DNA from: Pedobacter ureilyticus
Lineage (GTDB): Bacteria > Bacteroidota > Bacteroidia > Sphingobacteriales > Sphingobacteriaceae
Direction: 5' to 3'
DNA: 64,000 bases
NCBI RefSeq assembly: GCF_005925345.1
Contig: NZ_SSHJ01000018.1
Coordinates: forward strand, 1-64,000
Below the pieces are notes generated by a model. It worked only from the letters and a program-made list of their open reading frames with translations. It had not been told where the DNA came from and searched no databases. The translations under genes were made by a program, and so were the position numbers. Positions 17,582-26,943 of this stretch are shown here, in pieces; within the stretch, counting starts at the first letter, position 1; each line of letters opens with the position of its first letter.

Positions 17582-18409
17582 TTACTCCTTCCCTAAACTT
17601 TTCAAAACCTTCCCTAATTTCTTTTCATCTTTCGCATAAGGTTGCAAATCAAAAAGTTTTACTGTTCTAAACTCAATTGGGTGGCTTTCACTTTGTAAAG
17701 AAATATATCCGCCAGTTAAAGCTTTGCCATCTTCTTTTACTTTCGGGTCGAAGTTGGCCACATCGCCGCCGCCAATTTTGGGTTTGGTATAGGTTAGTAC
17801 GGTATCGCCGTTAATAATGTGTTTAATCACCGAATCGCCTAAAACCAAAAATTCAGCAGTTACCCATTGATCGCCGTGATAAGTTTTAGAAGTGCTGTTT
17901 AAGCAATGCGGCGTAAAAAGATTATCCTTGATTTCTATCGTAGTTCCCGGGGTGCAAACATTTCCCGTTGGGCGTTCGTCTTTGCCATTGCCACCAAGCA
18001 ATTGTCCTTCTACAGAAATAGGGAAATTTTGGTCTTTTAGCATAGTAGCCGGATCTTGGCAGTGTAACATGGCACCGCTATTTCTCCAGGCCCAGCCTTC
18101 GCCGCCTTTAGCCTGCTCGCCAACAAAACGATATTCTATCTTCAAAAGGTAATAAGAGTAAGGTTTTTTGTAAAAAATATGGCCGTATTGTTTGTCAAAG
18201 TTTTCGTAGCCATCGTATTTTACTTTCATTAAGCCATTCTCTACATAAAAAGTGTTACCATAGTTGTCATTATAATTGTGCTTTGCAATTTTAATGTTCC
18301 AATCTATTAAGTCTTTTCCATTAAAAAGGTTAATCCAACCTTTTTGGGCATGAGAATTTAAACCGCTAAACAATATAATGGTGGCTACTAAAATGTTGTA
18401 TCTGCTCAT
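17582..18409 (-). CDS. DUF1080 (3-keto-disaccharide hydrolase-like) secreted protein
   Basis: A 275-residue exported protein with a signal peptide ending SHAQ (about residue 22). The DUF1080 lectin-like beta-sandwich begins with GWINLFNGKDLIDWNIK (about 24-40). Other family marks are SGAMLHCQDPATM and the C-terminal GGYISLQSESHPIEFRTVKL (about 233-252). Family members include 3-keto-glucoside hydrolases and carbohydrate-binding proteins. It probably acts in the periplasm on sugars. It begins a two-gene unit with the 195-aa hypothetical. Confidence 0.85.
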   Translation of the reverse strand: MSRYNILVATIILFSGLNSHAQKGWINLFNGKDLIDWNIKIAKHNYNDNYGNTFYVENGLMKVKYDGYENFDKQYGHIFYKKPYSYYLLKIEYRFVGEQAKGGEGWAWRNSGAMLHCQDPATMLKDQNFPISVEGQLLGGNGKDERPTGNVCTPGTTIEIKDNLFTPHCLNSTSKTYHGDQWVTAEFLVLGDSVIKHIINGDTVLTYTKPKIGGGDVANFDPKVKEDGKALTGGYISLQSESHPIEFRTVKLFDLQPYAKDEKKLGKVLKSLGKE

Positions 18410-18476
18410 TTGCTATGAATGGGTTAATTCTCGAAGATAAGCGATAAGGATGGCACTTCAAATAGCTAAAGTAGAT

Positions 18477-20036
18477 TTACCAACTACCACCCGCACCGCC
18501 GCCACTACTGCTGCCACCGCCCCAGCTACCGCTGCTTGACGAACTGCCGCCAGAAGAAGAGCCGCTTGATGATGAATTTGACCTTACGAGTTGCGCTAAA
18601 GTAACCCATTTTATAAACTCAACATGGTTACAAAAACGACAGGTGTTGGTTAGTTTTGCTGTGCCTGTATTGGTGTAACTAGGAGATTTGGTGGTTTCTT
18701 GTTTGTTAAGTTGATAAGTTCTGAATTTACATTTGGGACATTCTACAAAACTGTCATACTCTTCGGCGGGCCAAACTTTTATGGTATGTTCTTTTTCATC
18801 TGCACTTTGCCAAATATCATAATCGTAAGCTTTGATCAATTCTTCTTTTCGTTGTCCTTTGCTTAAAAAAGGTTCGCCCTCTAGGTTGATATCTCTATCT
18901 ATGCGGTTCATTTCCATGTTTCTACTATCTAAAACAGGTTTGAAACGTTCGGCAGTTTTTGCCTTTTTTACTGCATGAATAATTAAAGGGATAATAATAA
19001 TTGGGGAAAAAACAATCAGCCACCAATACTTGGCATGAAAACTTTTTACCGTATCTAAGAAGTTTTCATCATCAAAGTGTGATCTCCGTAAATTGCCAAC
19101 ATAGGCATAATAGCGAAAGAAGAGCGCAATGGCTAATATCACATATAAGATATATGGGATGTAAGAAATTTTAAAGTTCTCGAAAAAACCAAACCCGCCA
19201 GCAAATACAAAGATGAAAACCGTAATAAATACAAAGAAGAACGTGCCCACACAACCGTTAACTAATACTTTGTCGTAACCGTTTTTATCTGTAGTTATTT
19301 TAATGGGCTGTTTTTTGCCAGTTTTGCGTTTGCTTAGGTTCGGTTTAGCTGCTTCTTTTGTTTGCTCAACCAATGCTGTGTTTTTTTTGGCTTGTTTATT
19401 AACTACCCTAAATATGAAAATAAACAGAAAGATAATTACTGCCGAAACTCCTAAAGGAAACTGCCAATCGAAACTCTTTTGTTTCTCTTTTCTAATTAAA
19501 CTCTGTATTTCTGCATTGGCGTTTGTGTTTGTTAATATATCTTTAATGGCGTCAATGGCTTGTAAAATACCCTCGTCGTATTGGTTTTCTCTAAATGCTG
19601 GAACAAGTTGCCGCTCTCCAATTTGTTTGAGTACAATGTCTGGCAGCAATCCTTCCACACCATCCCCACTTATGAAGCGGTATTTTCGCCTATCTTTTGC
19701 GATGAGCAGTAAAAGTCCGTTGTTACTGCCTGCCTTACCAATTTTCCATTTATCAAACAGTGCTTTGGCAAACTCAAAATCTTCTTGGTTTTCGTCGAAA
19801 TTATTAACCACCACCACCGCAAACTCAACTTTTGTTTGTTTTTCTAGTTCAGCAAGTGCATCATCTAAACCAGAGACATTATGTAATATCTCATCTGGGT
19901 TACTTACAAAATGGTCTTGGCCGTGTTTTTTAGGATCTGGGATGGAAGAGAGATTGTGCTGTCTAGCACAAATAGTTGTGAGGTTGATGAAGCTTAATAC
20001 AATGATCGAAAGGATTTTTAAGTTAAGCTTCTTCAT
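18477..20036 (-). CDS. TPM-domain membrane protein with zinc ribbon and Gly/Ser tail
   Basis: A 519-residue protein with a signal peptide, then a TPM domain (about residues 48-175: VSGLDDALAELEKQTKVEF, GLLLLIAKDRRKYRF, GDGVEGLLPD). Transmembrane segments lie near 195-212, 262-285, 292-310 and 345-365. Near 435-475 is a zinc ribbon (CPKC and CRFC) and the C-terminus is a Ser/Gly-rich tail ending GGAGGSW. TPM proteins face the periplasm or lumen and some have phosphatase activity; the role here is unknown. It lies 5 bp downstream of cmk, probably cotranscribed. Confidence 0.8.
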   Translation of the reverse strand: MKKLNLKILSIIVLSFINLTTICARQHNLSSIPDPKKHGQDHFVSNPDEILHNVSGLDDALAELEKQTKVEFAVVVVNNFDENQEDFEFAKALFDKWKIGKAGSNNGLLLLIAKDRRKYRFISGDGVEGLLPDIVLKQIGERQLVPAFRENQYDEGILQAIDAIKDILTNTNANAEIQSLIRKEKQKSFDWQFPLGVSAVIIFLFIFIFRVVNKQAKKNTALVEQTKEAAKPNLSKRKTGKKQPIKITTDKNGYDKVLVNGCVGTFFFVFITVFIFVFAGGFGFFENFKISYIPYILYVILAIALFFRYYAYVGNLRRSHFDDENFLDTVKSFHAKYWWLIVFSPIIIIPLIIHAVKKAKTAERFKPVLDSRNMEMNRIDRDINLEGEPFLSKGQRKEELIKAYDYDIWQSADEKEHTIKVWPAEEYDSFVECPKCKFRTYQLNKQETTKSPSYTNTGTAKLTNTCRFCNHVEFIKWVTLAQLVRSNSSSSGSSSGGSSSSSGSWGGGSSSGGGAGGSW

Positions 20037-20041
20037 CGGTT

Positions 20042-20722
20042 TTAGGTAGTTAAAAATGGTTGGACTTTTTCTAGGGCGAACGTCAATTGTTCCGCTTCGG
20101 TAATGTCGGTATTGTCTAAAATAATAGCGTCTTCGGCTCGCGTAAGTGGACTTTCTTCCCTGGTAGTGTCGGCATAGTCGCGATGAGCCAGGTTTTCGAA
20201 TACTTCTTCTAAAGTGATACTGTCATCGCCCTTGGCTTGCATTTCTTTAAACCTCCGTTCGGCCCTAATTTTTGGATCGGCAGTCATGAAAAATTTTACC
20301 TGTGCATCCGGAAATACGGCCGTGCCAATGTCGCGGCCGTCCATCACAATGTTTTTAGACTTGCCCATGCGTTGTTGTTGTTTTACCATTTCTGTACGCA
20401 CTTCTTTAATGGCCGAAACTGGGCTTACGGCTTCAGAAACTGGCATTAGCCTAATCTCATCAGAAACTTCTTCACCATTTAAAGTAATGTGCGATTCGTA
20501 ATCTTTAGCGTGGAAATTCAATTCGATGTGTTGCAAAGCATCTACAATGGCATCATGATTTTCTAAATCAACGTTGTTGCGCAAAAAATATAAGGTAATT
20601 GCTCTGTACATGGCACCACTGTCAATGTAAATAAAGCCCAATTTTTTTGCTAAAGCTTTCGCCAAAGTGCTTTTTCCGCAAGACGAATAGCCATCTATCG
20701 CTACCACTATATTTTTTCTCAT
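20042..20722 (-). CDS. cmk: (d)CMP kinase
   Basis: A 226-residue cytidylate kinase that converts CMP and dCMP to the diphosphates. The P-loop is GYSSCGKSTLAKAL (about residues 11-24). The IDSGAMYRAITLY segment, the VMDGRDIGTAVFPDA motif (about 126-140) and the lid RAERRFKEM are all as expected. The promoter TATCTTTG sits close upstream, leaving a very short leader. It is divergent from the ArfB-like gene. Confidence 0.95.
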   Translation of the reverse strand: MRKNIVVAIDGYSSCGKSTLAKALAKKLGFIYIDSGAMYRAITLYFLRNNVDLENHDAIVDALQHIELNFHAKDYESHITLNGEEVSDEIRLMPVSEAVSPVSAIKEVRTEMVKQQQRMGKSKNIVMDGRDIGTAVFPDAQVKFFMTADPKIRAERRFKEMQAKGDDSITLEEVFENLAHRDYADTTREESPLTRAEDAIILDNTDITEAEQLTFALEKVQPFLTT

Positions 20723-20729
20723 ACCTCGG

Positions 20730-20737
20730 CAAAGATA
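20730..20737 (-). promoter_or_regulatory. -7 box for cmk (TATCTTTG)
   Basis: A match to TAnnTTTG on the minus strand, 7 nt before the cmk ATG. No good TTTG -33 element is seen at standard spacing, so confidence is limited. The predicted mRNA leader is very short. Confidence 0.45.
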
Positions 20738-20743
20738 ACACAG

Positions 20744-20777
20744 TTTGGGCTAGTTAATGAAATTAAAACTACATTTG
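20744..20777 (+). promoter_or_regulatory. Promoter for the arfB-like gene, nearly leaderless
   Basis: TTTG (20744-20747), a 22-nt spacer and TACATTTG (20770-20777) match the Bacteroidota consensus. The ATG is at 20782, only 4 nt past the -7 box, so the transcript would start at or next to the initiation codon. Confidence 0.5.
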
Positions 20778-20781
20778 TGGC

Positions 20782-21192
20782 ATGTTTCCAGATCAATCGG
20801 ATATTTTAAAAGTGGTTAGCTTTAAAACCTCCAGAAGCGGAGGTAAAGGCGGACAAAACGTAAATAAAGTTTCGTCTAAAGTAGAACTGATATTTAATAT
20901 TGATGATGCGTACTTCTTTACTGAAGAGGAGAAGACTCGGTTGAAAGCCAAGCTCGCTTCGAGGTTAGATACCGAAGGTTTGCTCCATATCGTTTCGCAG
21001 GAAGATAGAAGTCAGCTCTTAAATAAGCAAAGAACAGTCATGAAATTGATTGCTATTTTGAAAGCTGGTTTGGAGGTGCAAAAAACTAGGAAGCCAAGTA
21101 AGGTGCCTAAGGCTGTAAAGGAGAAAAGGCTAGCTAATAAGGCGGTTACTGCACAAAAGAAAGAGGGTAGAAGAAAGCCTAGCTTTGATTAA
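20782..21192 (+). CDS. arfB: ArfB-like peptidyl-tRNA hydrolase (ribosome rescue)
   Basis: A 136-residue protein with the release-factor class I GGQ motif in SRSGGKGGQNVNKVSSKVEL (Gly-Gly-Gln at about residues 23-25) and a Lys/Arg-rich C-terminal tail (KAVKEKRLANKAVTAQKKEGRRK), the signature of YaeJ/ArfB proteins. These insert the tail into the empty mRNA channel of stalled ribosomes and hydrolyse peptidyl-tRNA. The length agrees. The gene is monocistronic and divergent from cmk. Confidence 0.9.
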   Translation: MFPDQSDILKVVSFKTSRSGGKGGQNVNKVSSKVELIFNIDDAYFFTEEEKTRLKAKLASRLDTEGLLHIVSQEDRSQLLNKQRTVMKLIAILKAGLEVQKTRKPSKVPKAVKEKRLANKAVTAQKKEGRRKPSFD

Positions 21193-21225
21193 TAAGCGAT
21201 TTAAAGCAGCACAAACATTAATTAA

Positions 21226-21319
21226 GTCGTCATCTCGATGACCATAGGAAAGAGAGATCTCACAGTTTGCCTGCCCGGCTAGTCGTTAGATTTCTCCTCA
21301 TTCTTCGTCGAAATGACGG
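21226..21319. repeat. Imperfect inverted repeat, family B copy 2
   Basis: The left arm (GTCGTCATCTCGATGACC...GAGAGATCT) and the right arm (AGATTTCTCCTCATTCTTCG then TCGAAATGACGG) form a long imperfect hairpin. The right arm matches that of the copy at 16714-16796 in nearly every position. It fills the space between the convergent arfB-like and L,D-transpeptidase genes. Confidence 0.65.
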
Positions 21320-21329
21320 AGTGAGGAGA

Positions 21330-21860
21330 CTATGGCCTAATCTCTATCTTGGCATTAGGTACTACCGCTTTATAAAGTTCATCAATTTCCGAGTTGGTTA
21401 CGGCAATACAACCATTGGTCCAATCGGTTAAGCGATGTAGCTTGTTAATCATCCGAAAAGCTCCGTTTCTTAGACCGTGGATTTTTATATCACCACCCGG
21501 TGATTTTCCGATTGTTTTTGCTTTTTCTCTATCAGTAACATTTGGATAAGAAACGCCTAAGTTTTTGTGGTAGCCACTATGTGGATTTCTATCGTTAATG
21601 GCATATATGCCTTCCGGCGTTTTTTCGTCGCCTTCAAACACTTTATGTCCAGTTGGATTTTCTCCCAATGAAATTTTGTACGTTTTTAGAAGTTGAGTAC
21701 CGCTATAGGCCTTCATTGTTCGCATTGATTTTTCCACCAAAAGAAAGTCGATTTTAGCATCAGCCGCTAATTTGTGCTCCGGCCAGATGTTGTAGGCACC
21801 TATCGCAATAATAAAAATACAAACTACATAAAAAAGCTTTTTCCCAATTGTATTTTTCAT
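21330..21860 (-). CDS. L,D-transpeptidase (YkuD) family protein
   Basis: A 176-residue protein with an N-terminal membrane anchor or signal (about residues 7-24) and a YkuD domain: EKSMRTMKAYSG strand, TPEGIYAINDRNPHSGYHKNL, and the catalytic HG...GC pair in DIKIHGLRNG (His about 125) and TNGCIAV (Cys about 151). Such enzymes make 3-3 peptidoglycan crosslinks or anchor proteins to peptidoglycan in the periplasm. It lies 6 bp downstream of the LpxR-like gene on the same strand. Confidence 0.87.
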   Translation of the reverse strand: MKNTIGKKLFYVVCIFIIAIGAYNIWPEHKLAADAKIDFLLVEKSMRTMKAYSGTQLLKTYKISLGENPTGHKVFEGDEKTPEGIYAINDRNPHSGYHKNLGVSYPNVTDREKAKTIGKSPGGDIKIHGLRNGAFRMINKLHRLTDWTNGCIAVTNSEIDELYKAVVPNAKIEIRP

Positions 21861-21866
21861 TACGAT

Positions 21867-22820
21867 TTAATTGAAACGATAATACATCGATATGCTTCCG
21901 TACTGATGCGCTTTCGCCGTACTTCTAATTTCTTTTGTTAAGAAAATCACACTGTAATCTATGGTAAAACGGGGCGAGCTATAATTAAAACCTAGCGTTT
22001 GAGAAAATACCAAAGGTTTTACGTCGAAAGTAACGGGGCTATTTTCATTAAATAAACTCCCTTGAACTGTAGCATCGTAAGCCACATAGTTTAACTGAGG
22101 TTTTGCGTAGAAGTAAAATTCCTTCTTTTTCAGTTTCTCGGTTTTATTCTTATTGCTAATCGCAGCATTGTAATGAGAAGAATTAAAGAGTTGGTTAATA
22201 TCTCCAGCCCTAAAAACAACACCTAGTCCTGCACCGTTATAAGTCGTTCCCACGTTTGCGTAGGTGTCTAGTGTAAAATCTACCACTTTATCGCTACTGC
22301 GGTGCAAAAGTTTTGCATATTGGGCATTCGCATTTGCCGCAAAATCGTTAGTAATTTGATAATTCCACCCTTGTACCTCATAGAAACCTACAATGCTATG
22401 CAGCAAATCTTGTGCTTCTTCGCCCAAAGCGCCTGGCCCCACAGTACCCAAATTTACACCAACTTTTAAAAGACTTTCGTTTTTGTAAAATATGCTGGCT
22501 TGTACCCCTCCATATAAATACGCTGCAAAAGGTCTGTCGTGGGTAGCTGGGTCTGGGCGGTAACCAGAAATAGGGTTGAACATTTTTTGGCCTGCAGAAA
22601 TTTCGTAAGTAGCTTTTTCTAGGTTTCCTTTTATTTTTTGTTGATCTAATGCCCTTCTGAAATAGACAAACAAACCATTGGTGTAGTACCTATCTTGCCC
22701 ATACCACAAATAGGCATCGTTATCACTTTTAAAACCAAACTCGTTCTTATACTCTTGTGCATAAGAACCATAAACAATAGCAAAGATGGCAAGAGTGGCC
22801 AGAACGAGTTTTTTGTACAT
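21867..22820 (-). CDS. LpxR-like lipid A deacylase, outer-membrane beta-barrel
   Basis: The 317-residue exported protein has a signal peptide ending SYAQ (about residue 21), then the LpxR family opening with FGFKSDNDAYLW (the conserved Asn-Asp pair) and DRYYTNGLFVYFR (about 43-55). Later beta-strand-like segments alternate polarity to the C-terminal aromatic (MYYRFN), typical of an outer-membrane barrel. LpxR removes the 3'-acyloxyacyl chain of lipid A. It starts immediately after the lon stop codon and may be cotranscribed with lon and the L,D-transpeptidase. Confidence 0.82.
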   Translation of the reverse strand: MYKKLVLATLAIFAIVYGSYAQEYKNEFGFKSDNDAYLWYGQDRYYTNGLFVYFRRALDQQKIKGNLEKATYEISAGQKMFNPISGYRPDPATHDRPFAAYLYGGVQASIFYKNESLLKVGVNLGTVGPGALGEEAQDLLHSIVGFYEVQGWNYQITNDFAANANAQYAKLLHRSSDKVVDFTLDTYANVGTTYNGAGLGVVFRAGDINQLFNSSHYNAAISNKNKTEKLKKKEFYFYAKPQLNYVAYDATVQGSLFNENSPVTFDVKPLVFSQTLGFNYSSPRFTIDYSVIFLTKEIRSTAKAHQYGSISMYYRFN

Positions 22821-25289
22821 CTATTTATCGGTACTAGGTTTTGTTTTTATCGTTAAATCAATTGGGTTTTTAACCTTGTCTTTTGTTAAAGCTAAGTTAA
22901 TCACTTCTTGCATTTCCGTCACATAGTGGAATTTCAAATCTTTAATGTAATCTTCTTTGATTTCTAAAATATCCTTACGATTAGATTTACACAGAATGAT
23001 TTCTTTGATGTTAGCACGTTTTGCCGCTAAGATTTTCTCTTTAATGCCGCCAACTGGCAATACTTTTCCACGAAGGGTGATTTCTCCGGTCATGGCTAAG
23101 TTTTGTTTTACTTTACGTTGTGTAAATGCCGAAACTAAGGCGGTCAACATGGTAATGCCTGCCGAAGGACCGTCTTTTGGCGTAGCACCTGCCGGAACGT
23201 GAACGTGTAAATCGAAGTTGTCGAACAATTCGTGGTCAATACCGAATTGCGAAGCATGCGCTCTAATATAGGCCAAAGCAATCACCGCAGATTCTTTCAT
23301 CACATCTCCCAAATTACCCGTTAAGGTTAATTTGCCTTTACCCGGACTTAAACTTGCCTCTATGAATAAAATATCGCCACCAACTTGTGTCCAAGCTAAA
23401 CCTGTAACCACGCCAGCAACTTCATTGCCTTCGTAAGCATCTTTGTCAAAAATTGGCGCACCTAAAATTCGCTCTACATCATCGTTAGATAAAGTAGCTT
23501 CGTAAGCTTCTTCCATGGCGATTTTGGTAGCTATGCCGCGAACCAATGATCCAATTTTCTTTTCTAAACCCCGTACGCCACTTTCTCTGGTATAATCTTC
23601 AATCACTTTCTCAATTAATGAGTTTTTTAATGTGATCTGCTTATTATCTAAACCATGTACCTCTTTTTGCTTAGGTAACAAATATTTTTTAGCGATTTCG
23701 ATTTTCTCTTCAATGGTGTATCCGTTTACCTCAATAATCTCCATACGATCTAGCAAAGCAGGCTGTATAGTGCTCAAAGAGTTTGCGGTGGCAATGAATA
23801 ATACATTAGAAAGGTCGTACTCTGCCTCAACATAATGGTCGTTAAAGGCGTTGTTTTGCTCTGGGTCTAAAACCTCAAGCAAAGCTGATGAAGGATCACC
23901 CCTAAAGTCAGAGCCTACCTTATCAATTTCATCTAATACAAAAACAGGGTTGTCTGCACCTGCTTTTTTGATAGATTGAATAATACGGCCAGGCATTGCA
24001 CCAATATAAGTTTTGCGATGTCCACGAATTTCGGCTTCATCTCTTACTCCACCCAAAGCCATGCGCACATATTTACGGTTTAGGGCTTTAGCTATAGATT
24101 TACCTAACGATGTTTTACCAACTCCCGGAGGGCCAACCAAACATAAGATAGGCGCTTTCATATCACGCTTTAGTTTCAATACAGCCAAGTATTCGATGAT
24201 ACGTTGTTTTACTTTTTCTAAACCAAAATGATCTTTATCCAGCACACGCTGTGCTCTTTTTAAATCGAAATTATCTTTGGTAAACTCGTTCCAAGGTAAA
24301 TCTAGTAACAGCTCTAAATAATTCATTTGGATAGAATAATCTGGAGCGGCAGGGTTCATTCTGCCTAGTTTTTCTAGTTCTTTTTTAAAATGCTCCTTAA
24401 CTTCGGCTTTCCATTTTTTCTTTTTAGAACGCGTTTCTAGCGCTTCAAATTCTAAATCAGTAGAGTTGCCTAATTCTTCTTGTATGGTTTTTAGCTGTTG
24501 GTTTAAGAAATAATCTCGTTGTTGCTTATCTAAATCAGTTCTAACTTTAGTTTGGATCTGATTTTTTAGTTCTAACATCTGCAACTCCTGTGTAAGCAAT
24601 TCCATAACCATATCCGCACGTTTGCGCAAATTGCCCATTTCAAGCATTTTCTGCTTATCGGCCATTTCTGCATTCATGTTTGAAGAAATGAAATTGATTA
24701 AAAATGAAGTGCTTTCAATGTTTTTTAAGGCAATTCCGGCTTCGCTAGGAATATTTGGAGAAAGTTGGATGATCTGGCTCGACATTTCCTTTATTGCCGC
24801 CACCAAGCTTTTAAATTCCTTATCGTTCTTATGCTTTGTTTCCGTAAATTTAGCGACAATAGCCTTAATAAATGGCTCAGATTGTACTTCCTCAACCAAT
24901 TGAAAACGTTGTTTACCCTGTATAATTACCGTGGTATTTCCATCTGGCATCTGTAGCATTTTGATGATATGAGCTACGGTACCCACACTGTGTAGTTGGT
25001 CTAAAGTTGGATCTTCTATAGAAACATCTTTTTGCGTTACCACGCCAATTACCCTATCGCCTTTGTAGGCTTCCTTTATTAACTTGATAGATTTATCTCT
25101 GCCAACTGTAATCGGAATTACCACACCGGGAAACAATACGGTATTTCTTAGCGGAAGTATAGAAAGTATTTCGGGAGTTTCTTCGCTGTTCATATCGTCT
25201 TCATCTTGTTGAGACATTAATGGAAAAAACTCGGTGTCTTCGCTTATAATAGGTAGGGTGTTAAAATCAAACGGGTCTTGTTTGCTCAT
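22821..25289 (-). CDS. lon: ATP-dependent protease Lon
   Basis: An 822-residue cytoplasmic AAA+ serine protease. The N-terminal LAN domain starts at [18 protein letters not shown] (about 46-63), a helical region follows, then Walker [14 protein letters not shown] (about 380-392), Walker [11 protein letters not shown], and the protease domain with the Ser-Lys dyad in [11 protein letters not shown] and [15 protein letters not shown] near residues 690-745. It degrades misfolded and regulatory proteins. Length and all motifs are normal. A TAAATTTG box on the minus strand (25338-25345) may be its promoter. Confidence 0.97.
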   Translation of the reverse strand: MSKQDPFDFNTLPIISEDTEFFPLMSQQDEDDMNSEETPEILSILPLRNTVLFPGVVIPITVGRDKSIKLIKEAYKGDRVIGVVTQKDVSIEDPTLDQLHSVGTVAHIIKMLQMPDGNTTVIIQGKQRFQLVEEVQSEPFIKAIVAKFTETKHKNDKEFKSLVAAIKEMSSQIIQLSPNIPSEAGIALKNIESTSFLINFISSNMNAEMADKQKMLEMGNLRKRADMVMELLTQELQMLELKNQIQTKVRTDLDKQQRDYFLNQQLKTIQEELGNSTDLEFEALETRSKKKKWKAEVKEHFKKELEKLGRMNPAAPDYSIQMNYLELLLDLPWNEFTKDNFDLKRAQRVLDKDHFGLEKVKQRIIEYLAVLKLKRDMKAPILCLVGPPGVGKTSLGKSIAKALNRKYVRMALGGVRDEAEIRGHRKTYIGAMPGRIIQSIKKAGADNPVFVLDEIDKVGSDFRGDPSSALLEVLDPEQNNAFNDHYVEAEYDLSNVLFIATANSLSTIQPALLDRMEIIEVNGYTIEEKIEIAKKYLLPKQKEVHGLDNKQITLKNSLIEKVIEDYTRESGVRGLEKKIGSLVRGIATKIAMEEAYEATLSNDDVERILGAPIFDKDAYEGNEVAGVVTGLAWTQVGGDILFIEASLSPGKGKLTLTGNLGDVMKESAVIALAYIRAHASQFGIDHELFDNFDLHVHVPAGATPKDGPSAGITMLTALVSAFTQRKVKQNLAMTGEITLRGKVLPVGGIKEKILAAKRANIKEIILCKSNRKDILEIKEDYIKDLKFHYVTEMQEVINLALTKDKVKNPIDLTIKTKPSTDK

Positions 25290-25658
25290 TCAGTTTTGTG
25301 TTATAAGGTAGGCGACAATATGACAGTATTGCCGCTTCAAATTTATGTAATAATTATGTGGACTTATAATTTCAACTCCTGTGCCAAAAAAATGTTTGAT
25401 CGTTGACCAATAAAAATTACCATATTAATTTAGGTTAAAGAAGCTTGTTTGGGCTAATTTTTAATAATGAAATAAATACTCAGTAAGATTTTTATCTGTT
25501 ACGTAAAATAGCTTGTCGGTAAAAACGTCATGCATAAAAAACTTAGGCAAAATCATATTTACCATTATTGTTCGTTTAATTGTATAATTGTACACGAAAT
25601 TAATCTGCGAAAATTATATTAATTTCGAAATTGTGTAGATTTGAATAAAAACATTTTA
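25290..25658. other. Divergent intergenic region of lon and the TPR gene
   Basis: No gene is seen. It holds a TAAATTTG -7-like box for lon (25338-25345, minus) and a TAGATTTG box for the rightward gene (25636-25643). Near 25600-25630 are AT-rich inverted segments including AATTTCGAAATT (palindromic). Confidence 0.5.
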
Positions 25659-26285
25659 ATGAAACTTATCACAAAGTCTTATATTTTATTATTGGTTATT
25701 GCCTTAAGTAGTACTGTTAAAGCGCAAAGTAATTTCGAAAAGCAAGGTGCCCAAGCTTGGATGAAAGGAGATTTTAGGACTGCGGTAGTGCAATTGGAAA
25801 AAGCAGAAGCAAAGGATCCGAGCAATGTTAACGTTTTGAAGATGCTTGGTTATTCTTATTATCAAACTGGTGATTTTGAAAATGCGATTGCTGCTTACAC
25901 CCGCTTAATTGCACAAAAGCCCGCCGATTATTCGGCTTATTATTATAGGGGTAAAGCAAGGTTAAATATTGCAAATTCTCCAAAAGAGGCGCTAAACCAA
26001 ATGAGAGAAAATTTTTATACTGCAGCTATTAAAGATTTTTCTAAGGCCATGGAATTGAGTGGTGAAGAGGATATTCAGATATTGCAAAATAGGGGAGTAG
26101 CTTACAAAGATTATGGCATATTTAAGTCGTACAAGTCGAAGAAAAATGCAGAAAAAAATGCCTGTATAGCATTGTTTAATAACTCAATTTCAGATTTCCA
26201 GAAAATATTAACGATGCAGCCGCTTAAAAAAGACGTGATTTCTTTAATTGATTATGTGAAGGCTCAAATTGCAAGCTTAAAATAA
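25659..26285 (+). CDS. Exported tetratricopeptide-repeat protein
   Basis: Starting at ATG 25659 the protein has 208 residues; a TTG start 18 bp earlier is possible but adds residues before an otherwise clean signal peptide (MKLITKSYILLLVIALSSTVKAQ, cut after KAQ). TPR units follow (WMKGDFRTAVVQLEKAEAKD, MLGYSYYQTGDFENAIAAY and a third near residue 130). It is probably periplasmic and mediates protein contacts. Partner unknown. The short lipoprotein gene converges on it one base away. Confidence 0.75.
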   Translation: MKLITKSYILLLVIALSSTVKAQSNFEKQGAQAWMKGDFRTAVVQLEKAEAKDPSNVNVLKMLGYSYYQTGDFENAIAAYTRLIAQKPADYSAYYYRGKARLNIANSPKEALNQMRENFYTAAIKDFSKAMELSGEEDIQILQNRGVAYKDYGIFKSYKSKKNAEKNACIALFNNSISDFQKILTMQPLKKDVISLIDYVKAQIASLK

Positions 26286-26286
26286 G

Positions 26287-26811
26287 TTATTTGAACTTTC
26301 CTGAAATTTGATATTTTTTCTCGCCTAACAGCTTAATGTTTTGTAAATTCTCAATGGAATATAAGCTATCGGGATAATAACTTAGTGTATCTGTAGAAAC
26401 GTACAGATAGTTTTCGGTAGCCTTAAAAATTTTGATGCTTTTTATTTGATTGTTTACTTTCGCAATCTCTATTCTCTTTATAGGTATTTTAGGATTGCTT
26501 GTAGCATAGCTTAACAGTGTGTTTGTTGAAGTTTCAATAAAGTCTCCTTTCCAAGATGCCTTGTTGATATCTGCATTGCTAAAACTAGATAGTTCAGTTT
26601 TCCAATCGCTTATTTTGATGGTTTTTTGTTCGGCTCTGGCTAGCGCAGTTACGCTTTTAATTATAGTTGGATTGGTTTTCTGTAGACGGATCGCTTCTCC
26701 TTCAAAATATCCGGAAAGATCAAAATAAGCGGATGTATTCGCTTTTTTACTTTCCTGCTGTGAACAAGAAAATATAGAGAAGATAACTATACCTAAAATC
26801 CATTTTTTCAT
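26287..26811 (-). CDS. Hypothetical lipoprotein
   Basis: A 174-residue protein with a type II signal peptide (MKKWILGIVIFSIFSCSQQ, lipidated Cys at about residue 16). The remaining sequence has alternating beta-strand character with no family I recognise. It is likely an inner-leaflet outer-membrane or periplasmic lipoprotein. It is convergent with the TPR gene and divergent from nothing close on its 5' side. Confidence 0.6.
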   Translation of the reverse strand: MKKWILGIVIFSIFSCSQQESKKANTSAYFDLSGYFEGEAIRLQKTNPTIIKSVTALARAEQKTIKISDWKTELSSFSNADINKASWKGDFIETSTNTLLSYATSNPKIPIKRIEIAKVNNQIKSIKIFKATENYLYVSTDTLSYYPDSLYSIENLQNIKLLGEKKYQISGKFK

Positions 26812-26917
26812 TGCAATGTTGCTGATGGGCTTTAAACTGCGTTAATATGTTTAAATTATTGCAAGGTACAACCAAACTTACCATTGTGGCGATGTAATTT
26901 CGCTTTATTTGAAATTG

Positions 26918-26938
26918 GTGTGTACCTCGCAATGAGGG
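26918..26938 (-). repeat. Dispersed intergenic repeat, family A partial copy
   Basis: On the minus strand CCCTCATTGCGAGGTACAC resembles the first half of the repeat at 150-175 (CGTCATTGCGAGGCACGAAG). It lies between gpmI and the lipoprotein gene. Confidence 0.4.
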
Positions 26939-26943
26939 GTTTC

